A stretch of 64,000 nucleotides of DNA from NCBI RefSeq assembly GCF_009650095.1, contig NZ_CP045915.1, forward strand, positions 3,596,001 to 3,660,000. The letters run 5' to 3'. Every line of letters starts with the position of its first letter. Within the stretch, counting starts at the first letter, position 1. Position numbers and translations under genes: made by a program. Shown here piece by piece: positions 16,561 through 25,484 of the stretch. The stretch comes from Gracilibacillus salitolerans. Its GTDB lineage: Bacteria; Bacillota; Bacilli; Bacillales; Amphibacillaceae. The notes beneath the pieces were generated by a model. That model was given only the letters and a program-made list of their open reading frames with translations. It had not been told where the DNA came from and did not search any database.

Positions 16561-18747
16561 TTAAAAGTCAAACTCTAAAGATGTTATATTGGATGGTTCT
16601 CCAGCTTGTTTCGTTAACGGATTATATGGTACAACATAATATTCACCCGAACGGAACACATTGATCCGATCAATCGTGTAATTACCTTGACCTTCCGCTT
16701 CGCCAATTAAGTGGTCTTCCTCTTCACCACGTTCATAAATGCGATAGACAATACGACCATCTTCTGCCGGTGTCCAGTTTAACTCGCCCTGAAGTAATGA
16801 AAAACCACCTAATTGAATCGATGCTGTTAGATCGTTTATCACTGGTAATTGTATCGGTTCTGGTAAATCTTCTACATCATCTGGCTGTTCAAAGTTTTCT
16901 GTTAATGGCACTCTTTTATCAATTTCGGTTAAAATCGATTTCGTTAACCTTGTTGCTGCTTCAGAACCTGTTGTTAAATAATTTTCTGCTGTTGCATTTT
17001 CATATCCGATCCATGCCGTTGTCACATATTCAGGGGTAATACCTGCAAACCAAGCATCCTTGACCGCTCCATCTCTTTCCGGATGTTGGGTCGATCCTGT
17101 TTTACCTGCCAATGCTTTGGCGTATTCACCAGCAGTCCCGGTACCATCCTTTGTTACTCCTTCCAGCATACGCAACATATTCCAAGCAGTTTGAGAATTA
17201 TACACACTTTCTTTCGTCTGACCAGGAGGTTGTACTTGTACTTGGTCTTTGTTATAAACCGCTCGAACACTTCTTGCTTCTAGCCATTCCCCTCCGCTAA
17301 TAAAGGTGCGATACCCCTCAGCTGCTTGGATCGGTGTGATTCCTGTTTCTAAACCGCCTAAAGCAATCGCCAACCCTTGATCACTGATATCAATTTTCAT
17401 TTTTTCCAATATCGATTTACTATAACTAATGCCAATTTGATCGAGTAACCAGACAGCAGGAGCATTCTTTGATTCAACTACTGCTTGAAACATGCTTACT
17501 TCTCCATCAAATTGACCGTTCACATTGTTAACACGATAGCCATCATCATATTCGATATCCCGGTCTGGAATCATATCATATGGTTGATACTTGCCTAATT
17601 GCATCGCTGGTCCATATACTGCCAGAGGTTTCATCACAGAGCCTGGTTGTTTTTTGGTTAATAGATGGTTCATTTCATTTAATTGAAAATCGCGTCCTGC
17701 AATTAATGCTTTTAATTGACCTGTTTCTTGTTCCATTAATACAAAACTACCATCTACTGCATCATTTGATCCGTGATAAAAATCACTATCTTGCATTTGA
17801 TCATAGGTGATTTTTTGTATGGCTGGATCCATATGTACTTCTACTGTATAACCACCACGTTTTAATGCATCACGACTTAAGTCATATGTAATTTCCACTT
17901 CCTCTAACACATAAGCAAAGTAATCATCTAACCACGGATCTCTTTCCTCTTCTTGAGCTTCTATTTTAATTTCTGTTGCTTGCAATTCCAGCATTTGCTC
18001 GGTTGAAATATTCCCTTCATTTCCCATTTGCTGTAATACCAAATTTCTTCGTTGTTTTGCTTCCTCTAAGTCATGATGTGGTGAATACGAATTTGGCGCT
18101 TTCACCATAGCGGCAAGTAAAGCTCCTTCTTCGATTGATAATTCCTCTACATCTTTCCCAAAATAGTAATCAGCTGCTGTACCTACTCCATGTACGCCAT
18201 GCGCCAAATATATTTGGTTTAAATAAAGTTCTAAAATTTGCGATTTGGTATAATTTCGTTCCAGATAAACCGATGCCATGACTTCCTTTGTTTTTCTCAT
18301 CCAAGTTTTATCATTGGCTAAAAAAAGGTTTTTAGCCAATTGCTGTGTAATCGTACTGCCGCCTTCCACCTTACTCATTGCTAATATATCACGGTAAACG
18401 GCACGTGCAACAGCTGGTAAAGAGATGCCAGCATGCTCATAAAAACGTTGATCCTCCATCGCAATAAACGCTTCTTCTACATGGTCCGGAATTTGTTCTA
18501 AGGTGACATAGTCTCTATTTTCTGTGTATAGTTTACCTAACACCGTGCCATCTTCAGCAACCACTTTCGAAGCAGTCGGTAAAATAACCGCTCTTTCGTC
18601 AAAAACAAAGCGCCCACCAAATATAATAAAAAGATAACCTAAAACCGCTAATAAAAACATCGAACTGACGATAATCGAAAGCCATTTGTATCGTTTGATC
18701 CACGACCATAAAGACTGGAAAAGCTGTTTTATTTTATCTTTATCCAA
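16561..18747 (-). CDS. pbpF: Bifunctional class A penicillin-binding protein
   Basis: The 728-aa product has a short cytoplasmic tail, one membrane anchor (about residues 23-46), a glycosyltransferase GT51 domain (EEAFIAMEDQRFYEHAGI, GGSTITQQLAKN, ERNYTKSQILELYLNQIY, GAALLAAMVKAPN-like block) and a transpeptidase domain with the nucleophile in QPGSVMKPL, SKNA and KTGST. A fibronectin-like tail follows from about 640. It polymerises and cross-links peptidoglycan outside the membrane. Its position directly before hemEHY matches pbpF of Bacillus subtilis, which supports the name. Confidence 0.88.
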   Translation of the reverse strand: MDKDKIKQLFQSLWSWIKRYKWLSIIVSSMFLLAVLGYLFIIFGGRFVFDERAVILPTASKVVAEDGTVLGKLYTENRDYVTLEQIPDHVEEAFIAMEDQRFYEHAGISLPAVARAVYRDILAMSKVEGGSTITQQLAKNLFLANDKTWMRKTKEVMASVYLERNYTKSQILELYLNQIYLAHGVHGVGTAADYYFGKDVEELSIEEGALLAAMVKAPNSYSPHHDLEEAKQRRNLVLQQMGNEGNISTEQMLELQATEIKIEAQEEERDPWLDDYFAYVLEEVEITYDLSRDALKRGGYTVEVHMDPAIQKITYDQMQDSDFYHGSNDAVDGSFVLMEQETGQLKALIAGRDFQLNEMNHLLTKKQPGSVMKPLAVYGPAMQLGKYQPYDMIPDRDIEYDDGYRVNNVNGQFDGEVSMFQAVVESKNAPAVWLLDQIGISYSKSILEKMKIDISDQGLAIALGGLETGITPIQAAEGYRTFISGGEWLEARSVRAVYNKDQVQVQPPGQTKESVYNSQTAWNMLRMLEGVTKDGTGTAGEYAKALAGKTGSTQHPERDGAVKDAWFAGITPEYVTTAWIGYENATAENYLTTGSEAATRLTKSILTEIDKRVPLTENFEQPDDVEDLPEPIQLPVINDLTASIQLGGFSLLQGELNWTPAEDGRIVYRIYERGEEEDHLIGEAEGQGNYTIDRINVFRSGEYYVVPYNPLTKQAGEPSNITSLEFDF

Positions 18748-18850
18748 ACTGTTACACCACCTTTCTCTTAAATTTCGACAATAGTTTCATTTTATCATAA
18801 AACATATGCATGCGACGAATGTTATAATAGAAAAAAAGAGGAGGCAAAGA

Positions 18851-19324
18851 ATGAATGGTTATATGACAAACGGAACATATCCATATCTGGAGAAACTAAA
18901 AAGTAAGCATACCATCTCTCCCTTTATTCTTATGCACAACGAGGACAAAGCTGTCGCCTACTATGAGGATACAAATTCATCCATTTTTGAAACAAGCAGA
19001 GATTATCTGGTATTGGCACAGGCCGGTAAGTTAGCAGAGCTAGGGTTTATCAGTCTGTCACACCTTCCTGTTACAGATGAAGGACGTCCAATATTTGAAA
19101 TGGATTATAAACAGAAAGTGAATGAAATAAGTGGGGGGATTGCTACCAGATTATTACGACCACTAAAAGGCAACTCCTATATTTTACTCGTGGAATGGAA
19201 TAATCCAAAAGACTATCAAGCATGGAAACAAACAAAACCTCTTCCAAATAAGAAAGAAGATTCCTATATAGCCGGATCCGTCTATACAGAAACCTTCCAA
19301 GTTGGAGAAGAGGAAAAAGAATAA
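18851..19324 (+). CDS. hmoB: Haem-degrading monooxygenase HmoB-like protein
   Basis: The 157-aa product corresponds to YhgC/HmoB: an N-terminal extension and a C-terminal ABM (antibiotic biosynthesis monooxygenase-like) domain with NEISGGIATRLLRPLKGNSY, LVEWNNPKDYQAWKQT and YTETFQVGEEE. HmoB opens haem and frees iron. GAGGAGG lies 7 nt before the ATG at 18851. It is divergent from pbpF, as yhgC is in Bacillus subtilis, which places haem synthesis and breakdown side by side. Confidence 0.82.
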   Translation: MNGYMTNGTYPYLEKLKSKHTISPFILMHNEDKAVAYYEDTNSSIFETSRDYLVLAQAGKLAELGFISLSHLPVTDEGRPIFEMDYKQKVNEISGGIATRLLRPLKGNSYILLVEWNNPKDYQAWKQTKPLPNKKEDSYIAGSVYTETFQVGEEEKE

Positions 19325-19374
19325 AAGCTGATGCTGTTCCCTAAATGTTCGCGAGATAATGGAAGATATCCCAC

Positions 19375-19413
19375 GAAAAAGGCTGATCACTTTTATAAGC
19401 AATCAGCCTTTTC
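19375..19413. terminator. Bidirectional terminator
   Basis: AAAAAGGCTGAT and ATCAGCCTTTT form a stem between the converging hmoB and thioredoxin-like genes, with A/T runs on both sides. Confidence 0.75.
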
Positions 19414-19414
19414 A

Positions 19415-19897
19415 TTATTCCTCTGCTAGTACTTCTTGCTCAAAGAAATCTTCAAAATTAGATTGTGGTTGTTCGCCAACTACTCTTGCAGATTCCTCTC
19501 CACCTTCATAATGTACCATCGTAGGTGTTCTTTCAATATTAAATTCTGCCCATGCATTTTCAAATTCTAATAAATTCAATTTCACTAAATCCACACCATA
19601 TTTTTCGGCAATTGGTACCAATACAGGTGTCATTCTTTGACAATGAACACATTCCGGGCTATAAAAGTAGACTGTTACATCATCACCATTGTCTAATTTG
19701 CTTGCTAATTCTTCTGGTAATATTTGATTTTGGTATATTTCATCATCTAGTTGATCAATAGTTGATTGCTTTAAGTCTGTTTTATTATAAGGGTTGTCTA
19801 CCCCTTCAAGCTGTTTGGAATTTTGATATTGCACTACGAAGATTAATGCTCCAAAAATGACAACGAGCACTAATATAAATATTACCATTTTTTTCAC
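19415..19897 (-). CDS. Membrane-anchored thioredoxin-fold protein
   Basis: The 160-aa product has an N-terminal membrane anchor (about residues 4-22, FILVLVVIFGALIFVV) and a thioredoxin fold with the redox motif SPECVHCQRM (CVHC) and the cis-Pro in ERTPTMVHY. It faces outward and would exchange disulfides in secreted proteins. The start is GTG at 19897, with AAAGGAG 8 nt upstream inside the end of the preceding bdbC-like gene, one base after its stop. The pair forms a thiol oxidase unit like BdbC with its partner. Confidence 0.8.
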   Translation of the reverse strand: MKKMVIFILVLVVIFGALIFVVQYQNSKQLEGVDNPYNKTDLKQSTIDQLDDEIYQNQILPEELASKLDNGDDVTVYFYSPECVHCQRMTPVLVPIAEKYGVDLVKLNLLEFENAWAEFNIERTPTMVHYEGGEESARVVGEQPQSNFEDFFEQEVLAEE

Positions 19898-19898
19898 T

Positions 19899-20321
19899 TT
19901 AAACGCTCCTTTGTTGAACAATTAAATAAATGTGAATTATAAAGATGACAAGAAAGGCAATCAATGCCTGAAAAGGAATTGATGCAAAACCAAGATAATT
20001 CACATACGTCGTTGTACATGGAATTAGACCACATGCATCACCTGTTTCTTGCAAACCAGGAACTTTCTGAATCAAATAATGATAGCTGGAAACTAAAAAT
20101 CCTATTCCACTTAAAATAAGCCCAGGAAAGGCGTATCGGATATCTTTTTTATAAACTGCATATCCATAAATAACGACGAGTGGATACATTAAAATCCGTT
20201 GATACCAGCATAATTCGCAAGGTATGAATTTCATAATCTCGGAATAAAACAAACTTCCCAGTGTTGCGATAAGGCTCCCGGCCCAAACAATAAATAACAA
20301 TGTTTCTTTCTTCTTGTCCAT
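19899..20321 (-). CDS. bdbC: DsbB-family disulfide bond formation protein (BdbC-like)
   Basis: The product of about 140 aa has four membrane helices and two cysteine pairs, IPCELCWYQRILMYP and DACGLIPC, as in DsbB/BdbC. It passes electrons from the exported thioredoxin-like partner to quinone. The ATG at 20321 is preferred; a GTG at 20330 lies only 3 nt from GAGGAG. It forms a two-gene operon with the downstream thioredoxin-fold gene. Confidence 0.85.
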   Translation of the reverse strand: MDKKKETLLFIVWAGSLIATLGSLFYSEIMKFIPCELCWYQRILMYPLVVIYGYAVYKKDIRYAFPGLILSGIGFLVSSYHYLIQKVPGLQETGDACGLIPCTTTYVNYLGFASIPFQALIAFLVIFIIHIYLIVQQRSV

Positions 20322-20420
20322 TTCGTTCACATTCTCCTCTCACATTAATTATACATACAAGCACTTGAAAAACAAATGAATGATTTGTGAAAAAAAAGAA
20401 GCAACTCCGAAAAAGTTGCT

Positions 20421-21440
20421 TCAACCTACATATTGATAATACACTTTTTTAGCTTCTTGTATATTTTTCGTTCCATGTATAAGCGTTCGTCCATCCCGAA
20501 ATACGACCACACGATATTTATCTATCTCAAATGATAACAAATAAGGATTGCTAAATAATTTGAGTTGTTGATTACGTTCCAAATGTTTTTTCATTTCTTC
20601 AAAGTGAATCACTTTTTCACCATTTGTTCTTATTTGGACTGTATTTCGCCCACATAAAACGGCTGTTTTCAACTGAGCTTGATAAGTTAAATATGGATAC
20701 TGTTTTTTCGAGCAGGATGAACACGTGTCATCCTTTAAACTGGCTACTTTCAATTCCATTTGCTGATTTTTCCATAAATCAAAAGCGATTAATTTTCCGG
20801 AAAGTGTATCCAGGTTCCCTGTTAGTATTTTCAAAACCTCTGTTACCTGATGAGAGACAACCATTTGTACTGCTGGACTAATAATGCCAACTGTATCACA
20901 TGTTGCACCGTCACTTGGTATGTGATCCATCAAGCATTGTAAACAAGGTGTTTCCTCTGGTAAGACGGTGAATGTTACCCCATAACTTGCCACACATGCC
21001 CCATAGATCCATGGTTTATGGTGTTTTTGACAAATATCGTTAATTATTAATCTCGTATCAAAATTGTCTGTGGCATCGATTACTACATCCGCTTCTGGGA
21101 CAATTGCTTCCAGTTCATCAACTCCGGCATCGATCACTTCTGTATGAATTTTGGTCAAATGATTAATCTCTTCCAATCGTTTTTTAGCAGCAATTACTTT
21201 AGGTGTTTGCATGCGGACATCTTCTTCAGAAAAAAGCTGTTGCCGCTGCAAATTGGTTTCTTCCACATAATCACGATCAATCAAGGTCAACGTGCCAACC
21301 CCTGCTCTTGCTAGCATCTCTGCACTGCTTGAACCAAGTGCACCAACACCAACAATTACGACATGACTTTCCTGTAATCTTTTTTGCCCTGTTTCACCAA
21401 TTGGTTCGAAGAGCATTTGACGATGATAACGATTATTCAC
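20421..21440 (-). CDS. thiF: ThiF/MoeB-family adenylyltransferase for thiazole synthesis
   Basis: The product of about 339 aa has [21 protein letters not shown] (nucleotide loop, quoted in part as GVGALGSS), [29 protein letters not shown] and the zinc pairs CLQCL and CSSCS. It adenylates the ThiS C-terminus for sulfur transfer. The C-terminal 80 residues after the second cysteine pair are a family-specific extension. GTG at 21440 (or TTG at 21443) overlaps the thiG end, so it is the last coupled gene of tenI-thiO-thiS-thiG-thiF. Confidence 0.88.
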   Translation of the reverse strand: MNNRYHRQMLFEPIGETGQKRLQESHVVIVGVGALGSSSAEMLARAGVGTLTLIDRDYVEETNLQRQQLFSEEDVRMQTPKVIAAKKRLEEINHLTKIHTEVIDAGVDELEAIVPEADVVIDATDNFDTRLIINDICQKHHKPWIYGACVASYGVTFTVLPEETPCLQCLMDHIPSDGATCDTVGIISPAVQMVVSHQVTEVLKILTGNLDTLSGKLIAFDLWKNQQMELKVASLKDDTCSSCSKKQYPYLTYQAQLKTAVLCGRNTVQIRTNGEKVIHFEEMKKHLERNQQLKLFSNPYLLSFEIDKYRVVVFRDGRTLIHGTKNIQEAKKVYYQYVG

Positions 21441-22203
21441 CAATACTTATCCCTTCCTTAGGACTGCTTGCCACAGCGTATTCCTTCTTCGCAATCCGAC
21501 CTGCTTCAAATCCTAGTCTGCCGGCTTCTACAGCTAATTTCATAGCTTCAGCCATCTTGACAGGATCATTTGCACCGGAAACAGCCGTATTGAGAAGAAC
21601 ACCATCTGCACCTAATTCCATAGCATAGGCAGCATCTTTCGGTGAACCAATTCCCGCATCTACAATCACTGGTACGTTTGCTTGTTCAATAATAAATTGC
21701 AAGTTTAATGGATTAATAATCCCTTGCCCCGATCCGATTGGTGATGCTCCTGGCATAATGGCATGCGCACCTAACTCTTCTAGCTTTCTCGCAAGTACGA
21801 CATCATCTGAAGTGTAAGGCAGAACAGTAAAACCTTCCGCCAGTAAAGTCTCTGTCGCTTTTAAGGTTTCTACAGGATCTGGAAGTAATGTTTTGTCACA
21901 ACCGATTACTTCTACTTTCACCATGTCACATAGGCCTGATGCATCCGCTAATTTGGCAATTCTGACTGCTTCTTCTGCATTTTTGGCACCAGCTGTATTT
22001 GGCAGAAAACGATATTTCTGTAAATCTATTTTTTCGAGAAAATTTGGTTGATCTGAATCAAAAATATTCATCCGACGCACGGAAAAAGTTAGTACCTCTG
22101 TTTCTGATACGTCTACTGCTTGTTTTTGAATATCATAGTTTGGATATTTTCCTGTTCCTAAAAATAATCGAGAATTAAATGTAGCCTTACCTACTTTAAG
22201 CAT
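21433..22203 (-). CDS. thiG: Thiazole synthase
   Basis: The 256-aa TIM-barrel enzyme has [10 protein letters not shown], the Schiff-base Lys in [51 protein letters not shown] (in parts) and [15 protein letters not shown]. It condenses deoxyxylulose phosphate, dehydroglycine and ThiS thiocarboxylate into the thiazole ring. It sits 6 bp after thiS and overlaps thiF. Confidence 0.94.
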   Translation of the reverse strand: MLKVGKATFNSRLFLGTGKYPNYDIQKQAVDVSETEVLTFSVRRMNIFDSDQPNFLEKIDLQKYRFLPNTAGAKNAEEAVRIAKLADASGLCDMVKVEVIGCDKTLLPDPVETLKATETLLAEGFTVLPYTSDDVVLARKLEELGAHAIMPGASPIGSGQGIINPLNLQFIIEQANVPVIVDAGIGSPKDAAYAMELGADGVLLNTAVSGANDPVKMAEAMKLAVEAGRLGFEAGRIAKKEYAVASSPKEGISIGE

Positions 22204-22209
22204 CGTTTA

Positions 22210-22413
22210 TCATCCTCCTCCAACAAAATGGACAATTTCTAATCTGTCACCTTCTGAAATTGCCGTTTCTTTATGTTTTTCCTTTTTTAAAATGGTTTGA
22301 TTATGCTCAACAATTAATGATTTCTTCTCCAACCGTAATTCCTGGATTAATTCTTCAATATTTGTAATTCCTTCACTTACTTCTAATGGATCACCATTTA
22401 CGATAACCTCCAA
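22210..22413 (-). CDS. thiS: Thiamine sulfur-carrier protein
   Basis: The 67-aa ubiquitin-like protein ends GGG, supplying the C-terminal diglycine that becomes a thiocarboxylate. It starts LEVIVNGDPLEVSEG, with TTG at 22413 as the likely start because AAAGGAGG lies 7 nt upstream. The binding site abuts the right end of a dispersed repeat (22434-22570) that separates it from thiO. Confidence 0.88.
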   Translation of the reverse strand: MEVIVNGDPLEVSEGITNIEELIQELRLEKKSLIVEHNQTILKKEKHKETAISEGDRLEIVHFVGGG

Positions 22414-22433
22414 GATCAGCCCTCCTTTTATCA

Positions 22434-22570
22434 CGGTGCTAACCTAACCATCCATAAGCCCCTACTCTTACAAAGAAGCTAAGTGGGGATCAGGGACGCT
22501 AACACCCTGACGAGTTTTGCTATACATCAGTGGTGGATAAAACCCCCACTGGTGTAAGTCTCACTTTATA
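22434..22570 (-). repeat. Dispersed repeat family A, long variant, between thiO and thiS
   Basis: On the minus strand it opens with TAAAGTGAGACTT right at the thiO stop, goes through CAGTGGGGGTTTTAT and ends GTTAGCACCGTGATAAAA. Copies at 35574-35627 and 61606-61660 share both ends but lack about 80 bp of the middle, here rich in hairpin sequence (CACCAGTGGGG / CCACCACTG). It forms the 131-bp gap inside an otherwise tightly packed operon. Confidence 0.65.
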
Positions 22571-23678
22571 CAGAAATAAGACTTGCTCTTTTCAAAGAAA
22601 ACGTAGCCAAATAAGATGGATCGACTTGTTTTCCTTCGACGATATCTGCCATAAAAGTAGCCGTTCTAGGTGCCAGCAATATGCCATTACGATAATGCCC
22701 TGTTGCAACATATAATCCTGATACATCTGGCACTTCCCCTAGATAAGGAAAACCGTCTTTCGTTAAGGGCCGGACACCCGCCCAGACCTTTTCAATCGTC
22801 GCCTTATTTAACGCTGGCAATATCTGTTTAGCCCGCGATAACAAATGCAGTACACTTGCCACCTTGACGTCTTTATCGGTTTGATTTGGCTTGGATGTTG
22901 CACCAATAATGATCCGGTTACCTCTTTTAGGAACGAGATAACAACCTTCTGTAAAGATCGTCGATTGAATCAGAGGCTTTTCCGTAATTACGGACAGACA
23001 TTCGCCTTTAACAGGTGTAAATTGTTTAATGTATTGGGGAAATTGAGAACTCTTAAATCCACAAGTCATGATGACACGATCAGCAGTATATGCTTTTCCA
23101 GCTGTCTTCACACCTGTCACCTGACCGTTTTCACTCAAGATATCATGTACTTTCGTCTGTTCCATGATCACAGCACCATGATGTTCTGCAGCTTTCGCGA
23201 ATGCTTTTGTTAAATGTGGTGCAGATACTTGACCTTCTGTCGGACAATAAAGCGCTGCATAAAAATCGTTTGCGAGTTCTTTTTCCGGTATAGTTGCTGG
23301 TGAAATCACTTTTGCCTCTACTCTTTGTTGCGTTTGAAAACTGGCGATTCTTTTTAGAGCATCGATTTCATCTTGGTGGTAAACAAGCTTCAAGGCGCCT
23401 TTCTCGATTAACTGAATGTCAATACCGCTTTCTTCTAGCAATTCTTTAGCTAAACGAGGAAATAAAGCACGACTTTCTTTGGCAAATCGAAATAACGGCG
23501 AGTCTGCTTCGAACTCCATTTGCACGCCTAACATACCTGCTGCTGCACTGGATGCCTCAGCTGCAATTGTATTCTCTTCCAACAGTAGAACCTGATAACC
23601 TCTTTTACTTAATTCATAGGAAATCGAAGCCCCCATCACTCCACCGCCAACAATGATTTGATCGAATCGTTTAGTCAA
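22566..23678 (-). CDS. thiO: Glycine oxidase
   Basis: The 370-aa FAD-dependent amine oxidase has IIVGGGVMGASISYELSKRG, EASSAAAGMLGVQ, VKGECLSV and a C-terminal VATGHYRNGILLAPRTA. It oxidises glycine to iminoglycine for ThiG. The TTG start at 23678 has GGAGG 6 nt upstream and overlaps tenI by 8 bp. The stop codon is also the first base of the repeat at 22434-22570. Confidence 0.92.
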   Translation of the reverse strand: MTKRFDQIIVGGGVMGASISYELSKRGYQVLLLEENTIAAEASSAAAGMLGVQMEFEADSPLFRFAKESRALFPRLAKELLEESGIDIQLIEKGALKLVYHQDEIDALKRIASFQTQQRVEAKVISPATIPEKELANDFYAALYCPTEGQVSAPHLTKAFAKAAEHHGAVIMEQTKVHDILSENGQVTGVKTAGKAYTADRVIMTCGFKSSQFPQYIKQFTPVKGECLSVITEKPLIQSTIFTEGCYLVPKRGNRIIIGATSKPNQTDKDVKVASVLHLLSRAKQILPALNKATIEKVWAGVRPLTKDGFPYLGEVPDVSGLYVATGHYRNGILLAPRTATFMADIVEGKQVDPSYLATFSLKRASLISV

Positions 23679-24288
23679 GATATTCCTCCTTCCTCATGTC
23701 GAACACTTCACGGTAACGCTTTAATGCTTCGTGAGAATCTTCGGCATCCCACATTCCTGACATGATTGCTACACCACTTGCACCAGCATCAAGTACTTGG
23801 CTGATATTATGTTCGGTAATCCCACCAATAGCGATGACAGGAATTGAAACATTTTCATTTACAGCAGTTAATCCAGTAATACCTCTTGGTGCGATGCCTG
23901 GTTTAGAGTTACTTGAAAAAATATGACCATATAGCAGAAAATCTGCACCATTTTGTTCTGCAACTATCGCTTCGTCCAGAGAATGTACTGACTTACCGAT
24001 ACTGATATCCGGAAAGGAGTGTCTCACATCTGCAACCGGGATACTATGAAATGCAAGCTGAACTCCCCTGCATTTTTTTACCCAGGCTACATCTGTACGG
24101 TCATTAATGATGATACGATCAGCTGGCACACCCGCTTCTAACAAATATTCTATCATTTCCAATATTTCTTTTGCTGTTTTGCTCTTTTCCCGAAGATGAA
24201 TAAAATCAATCTTATCGATATTCTCTGGAACAAGACGCAAATCTCTTTCTGTTAATCTGCCATTTGAAATAAGGTGAATTCCATGCAT
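23671..24288 (-). CDS. tenI: Thiazole tautomerase (TenI), thiamine phosphate synthase-like
   Basis: The 205-aa TIM-barrel protein starts MHGIHLISNGRL and has FIHLREKSKTA, IIINDRTDVA, GVQLAFHSI, YGHIFSSNSKPGIAPRG and PVIAIGGITEHN, as in ThiE/TenI. First place in a thiO-thiS-thiG-thiF operon fits TenI, which aromatises the thiazole. ATG at 24288 follows AAAGGAG; the in-frame extension to 24438 runs into repeat sequence and is not real. Thiamine phosphate synthase activity cannot be fully excluded. Confidence 0.85.
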   Translation of the reverse strand: MHGIHLISNGRLTERDLRLVPENIDKIDFIHLREKSKTAKEILEMIEYLLEAGVPADRIIINDRTDVAWVKKCRGVQLAFHSIPVADVRHSFPDISIGKSVHSLDEAIVAEQNGADFLLYGHIFSSNSKPGIAPRGITGLTAVNENVSIPVIAIGGITEHNISQVLDAGASGVAIMSGMWDAEDSHEALKRYREVFDMRKEEYLD

Positions 24289-24374
24289 CGTTTTACTCCT
24301 TTGTCTTAGAGGAAGTGAATAAGAAAAGCTTTGCGCGCTCGAATCTAGACATGGTTTTTTACCTTCAAGAACAA

Positions 24375-24520
24375 AAGCGCAGAGCGCCCGCTTAAAAACG
24401 TAGCGACTGGAGCGAATCAACTGAGATAAAGGAATCACGGTGAGGCTTGCGAACCGATGATGACTTATCGTAGGGCGATTCGTGAAGTCGCCTAGTTTTT
24501 GGCGCTCGGAGCTGGACGTG
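24375..24520. repeat. Dispersed repeat family B, copy 1
   Basis: It begins AAGCGCAGAGCGCC and closes with GGCGCTCGGAGCT, giving complementary ends, and contains CTGAGATAAAGGAATCACGG at 24421-24440. A degenerate copy lies at 50305-50410 with the same 24-nt core. It is wedged between the TPP riboswitch terminator and tenI. Confidence 0.7.
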
Positions 24521-24581
24521 GCTTCACAGATTACCTACTAGTTATCCACATCCCTAAAATTTTATAATTTCCTAGACTAAT

Positions 24582-24614
24582 AAAAAACCACCCATCCAGC
24601 ATTGGACGAGTGGT
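24582..24614 (-). terminator. Attenuator-type terminator of the thi operon leader
   Basis: On the minus strand ACCACTCGTCC pairs with GGATGGGTGGT and is followed by six T. It directly follows the TPP aptamer, fitting ligand-controlled termination. Confidence 0.75.
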
Positions 24615-24644
24615 ATGTATTGAAAGCTTCAATATGATCGCTTT

Positions 24645-24735
24645 TCCTACCACTTCCCTCCGCTGGTGTTAACCAGATCAGGTTCAAAGGGTCCGAAGAT
24701 TCGTCTCAGCCAATTGGCTCCCCTAGTGTTCTAAC
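24645..24735 (-). promoter_or_regulatory. TPP riboswitch (THI element)
   Basis: The minus strand holds the diagnostic blocks ACTAGGGGAGCC, GGCTGAGA, GACCCTTTGAACCTGATCTG and GTTAACACCAGCGGAGGGAAG in order. This is the class that binds thiamine pyrophosphate. With the following terminator it should shut off tenI-thiOSGF when thiamine is plentiful. Confidence 0.95.
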
Positions 24736-24810
24736 GTATTATTTTTTGCTTATAGGAAAAGGATAACACAGGATTAAACATTCGCCAATAAAAATTTTAA
24801 TAATTTATAT

Positions 24811-24835
24811 GTTTAATATTTCTCCATAAGGGTAG
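24811..24835 (+). promoter_or_regulatory. SigB-type promoter candidate for the ferritin-like gene
   Basis: GTTTAA (24811-24816), a 13-nt spacer and GGGTAG (24830-24835) fit the general-stress SigB consensus GTTTAA-N12-15-GGGTAT. A TATAAT at 24838 could belong to an overlapping SigA promoter, but its -35 is poor. Confidence 0.45.
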
Positions 24836-24876
24836 ACATATAATGGAAACATAAATAAGAAAGGATGTTGAAGTAA

Positions 24877-25320
24877 ATGGCCCAAGATCAAGAAAAATTA
24901 CAAGCATTAATTGACGGATTAAATGAAGACTTAGCAAATGAATATGCGGCAACGATCATGTATACGTATCATGCATCCGTTGTTTCAGGATTATATCGTT
25001 CCTTCTTAAAACCATTTTTCGAAGATGAAATAAATGATGAGATCGGACATGCTTTATACTTATCCGACAAAATCAAGACATTAGGTGGTACACCAACCAC
25101 GACACCAGCAAAAGTCGAACAATTAACAGATGTTCAAGCAATGTTAGAAGCTACTCATCAAGCTGAAACTAAAACCATTGAGCGCTATGAAAAAAGAAAA
25201 CAGCAAGCAGATGAGCTTGGCTTAACCGAACTTGTAGTGAAATTAGAAGATATTATTGCAGATGAAACAAGCCACAAAGAAGAAACAGAACGACTTTTGG
25301 CAGATGCCAGCTTTCAATAA
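24877..25320 (+). CDS. Ferritin-like (bacterioferritin/Dps-type) diiron protein
   Basis: The 147-aa four-helix protein has the ligand pattern of ferritin-like proteins: Glu in LANEYAATIMYTYHA, EINDEIGHALYLS (ExxH), QAETKTIERYE and IIADETSHKEETERLL (ExxH). It would store or detoxify iron, or act as a stress protein. AAAGGATG lies upstream of the ATG. It is monocistronic with a possible SigB promoter and a strong terminator at 25353. Confidence 0.8.
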   Translation: MAQDQEKLQALIDGLNEDLANEYAATIMYTYHASVVSGLYRSFLKPFFEDEINDEIGHALYLSDKIKTLGGTPTTTPAKVEQLTDVQAMLEATHQAETKTIERYEKRKQQADELGLTELVVKLEDIIADETSHKEETERLLADASFQ

Positions 25321-25352
25321 TTCGTTAACCCCCCCTTTTTAATATATAAGAA

Positions 25353-25387
25353 AACAACTTCCATTGAATTGGAGGTTGTTTTTTTCT
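25353..25387 (+). terminator. Terminator of the ferritin-like gene
   Basis: AACAACTTCCA, loop TTGAAT, TGGAGGTTGTT and a T-run. Confidence 0.8.
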
Positions 25388-25484
25388 ATAAATTTTTTTC
25401 ATAAAAACGCTTCTACTTCTTGGAAAAAGGAAAATCTAGTAAACTGTGGTATAATAGGAAGAAAATCTTCTATGGGGTGAGGAC

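Noticed and set aside
16770..17810. Several plus-strand ORFs within pbpF
   Set aside because: They are shadow frames of pbpF without binding sites.
24289..24438. A 50-residue N-terminal extension of tenI
   Set aside because: It is translated repeat sequence; the ATG at 24288 has AAAGGAG and the conserved TenI start.
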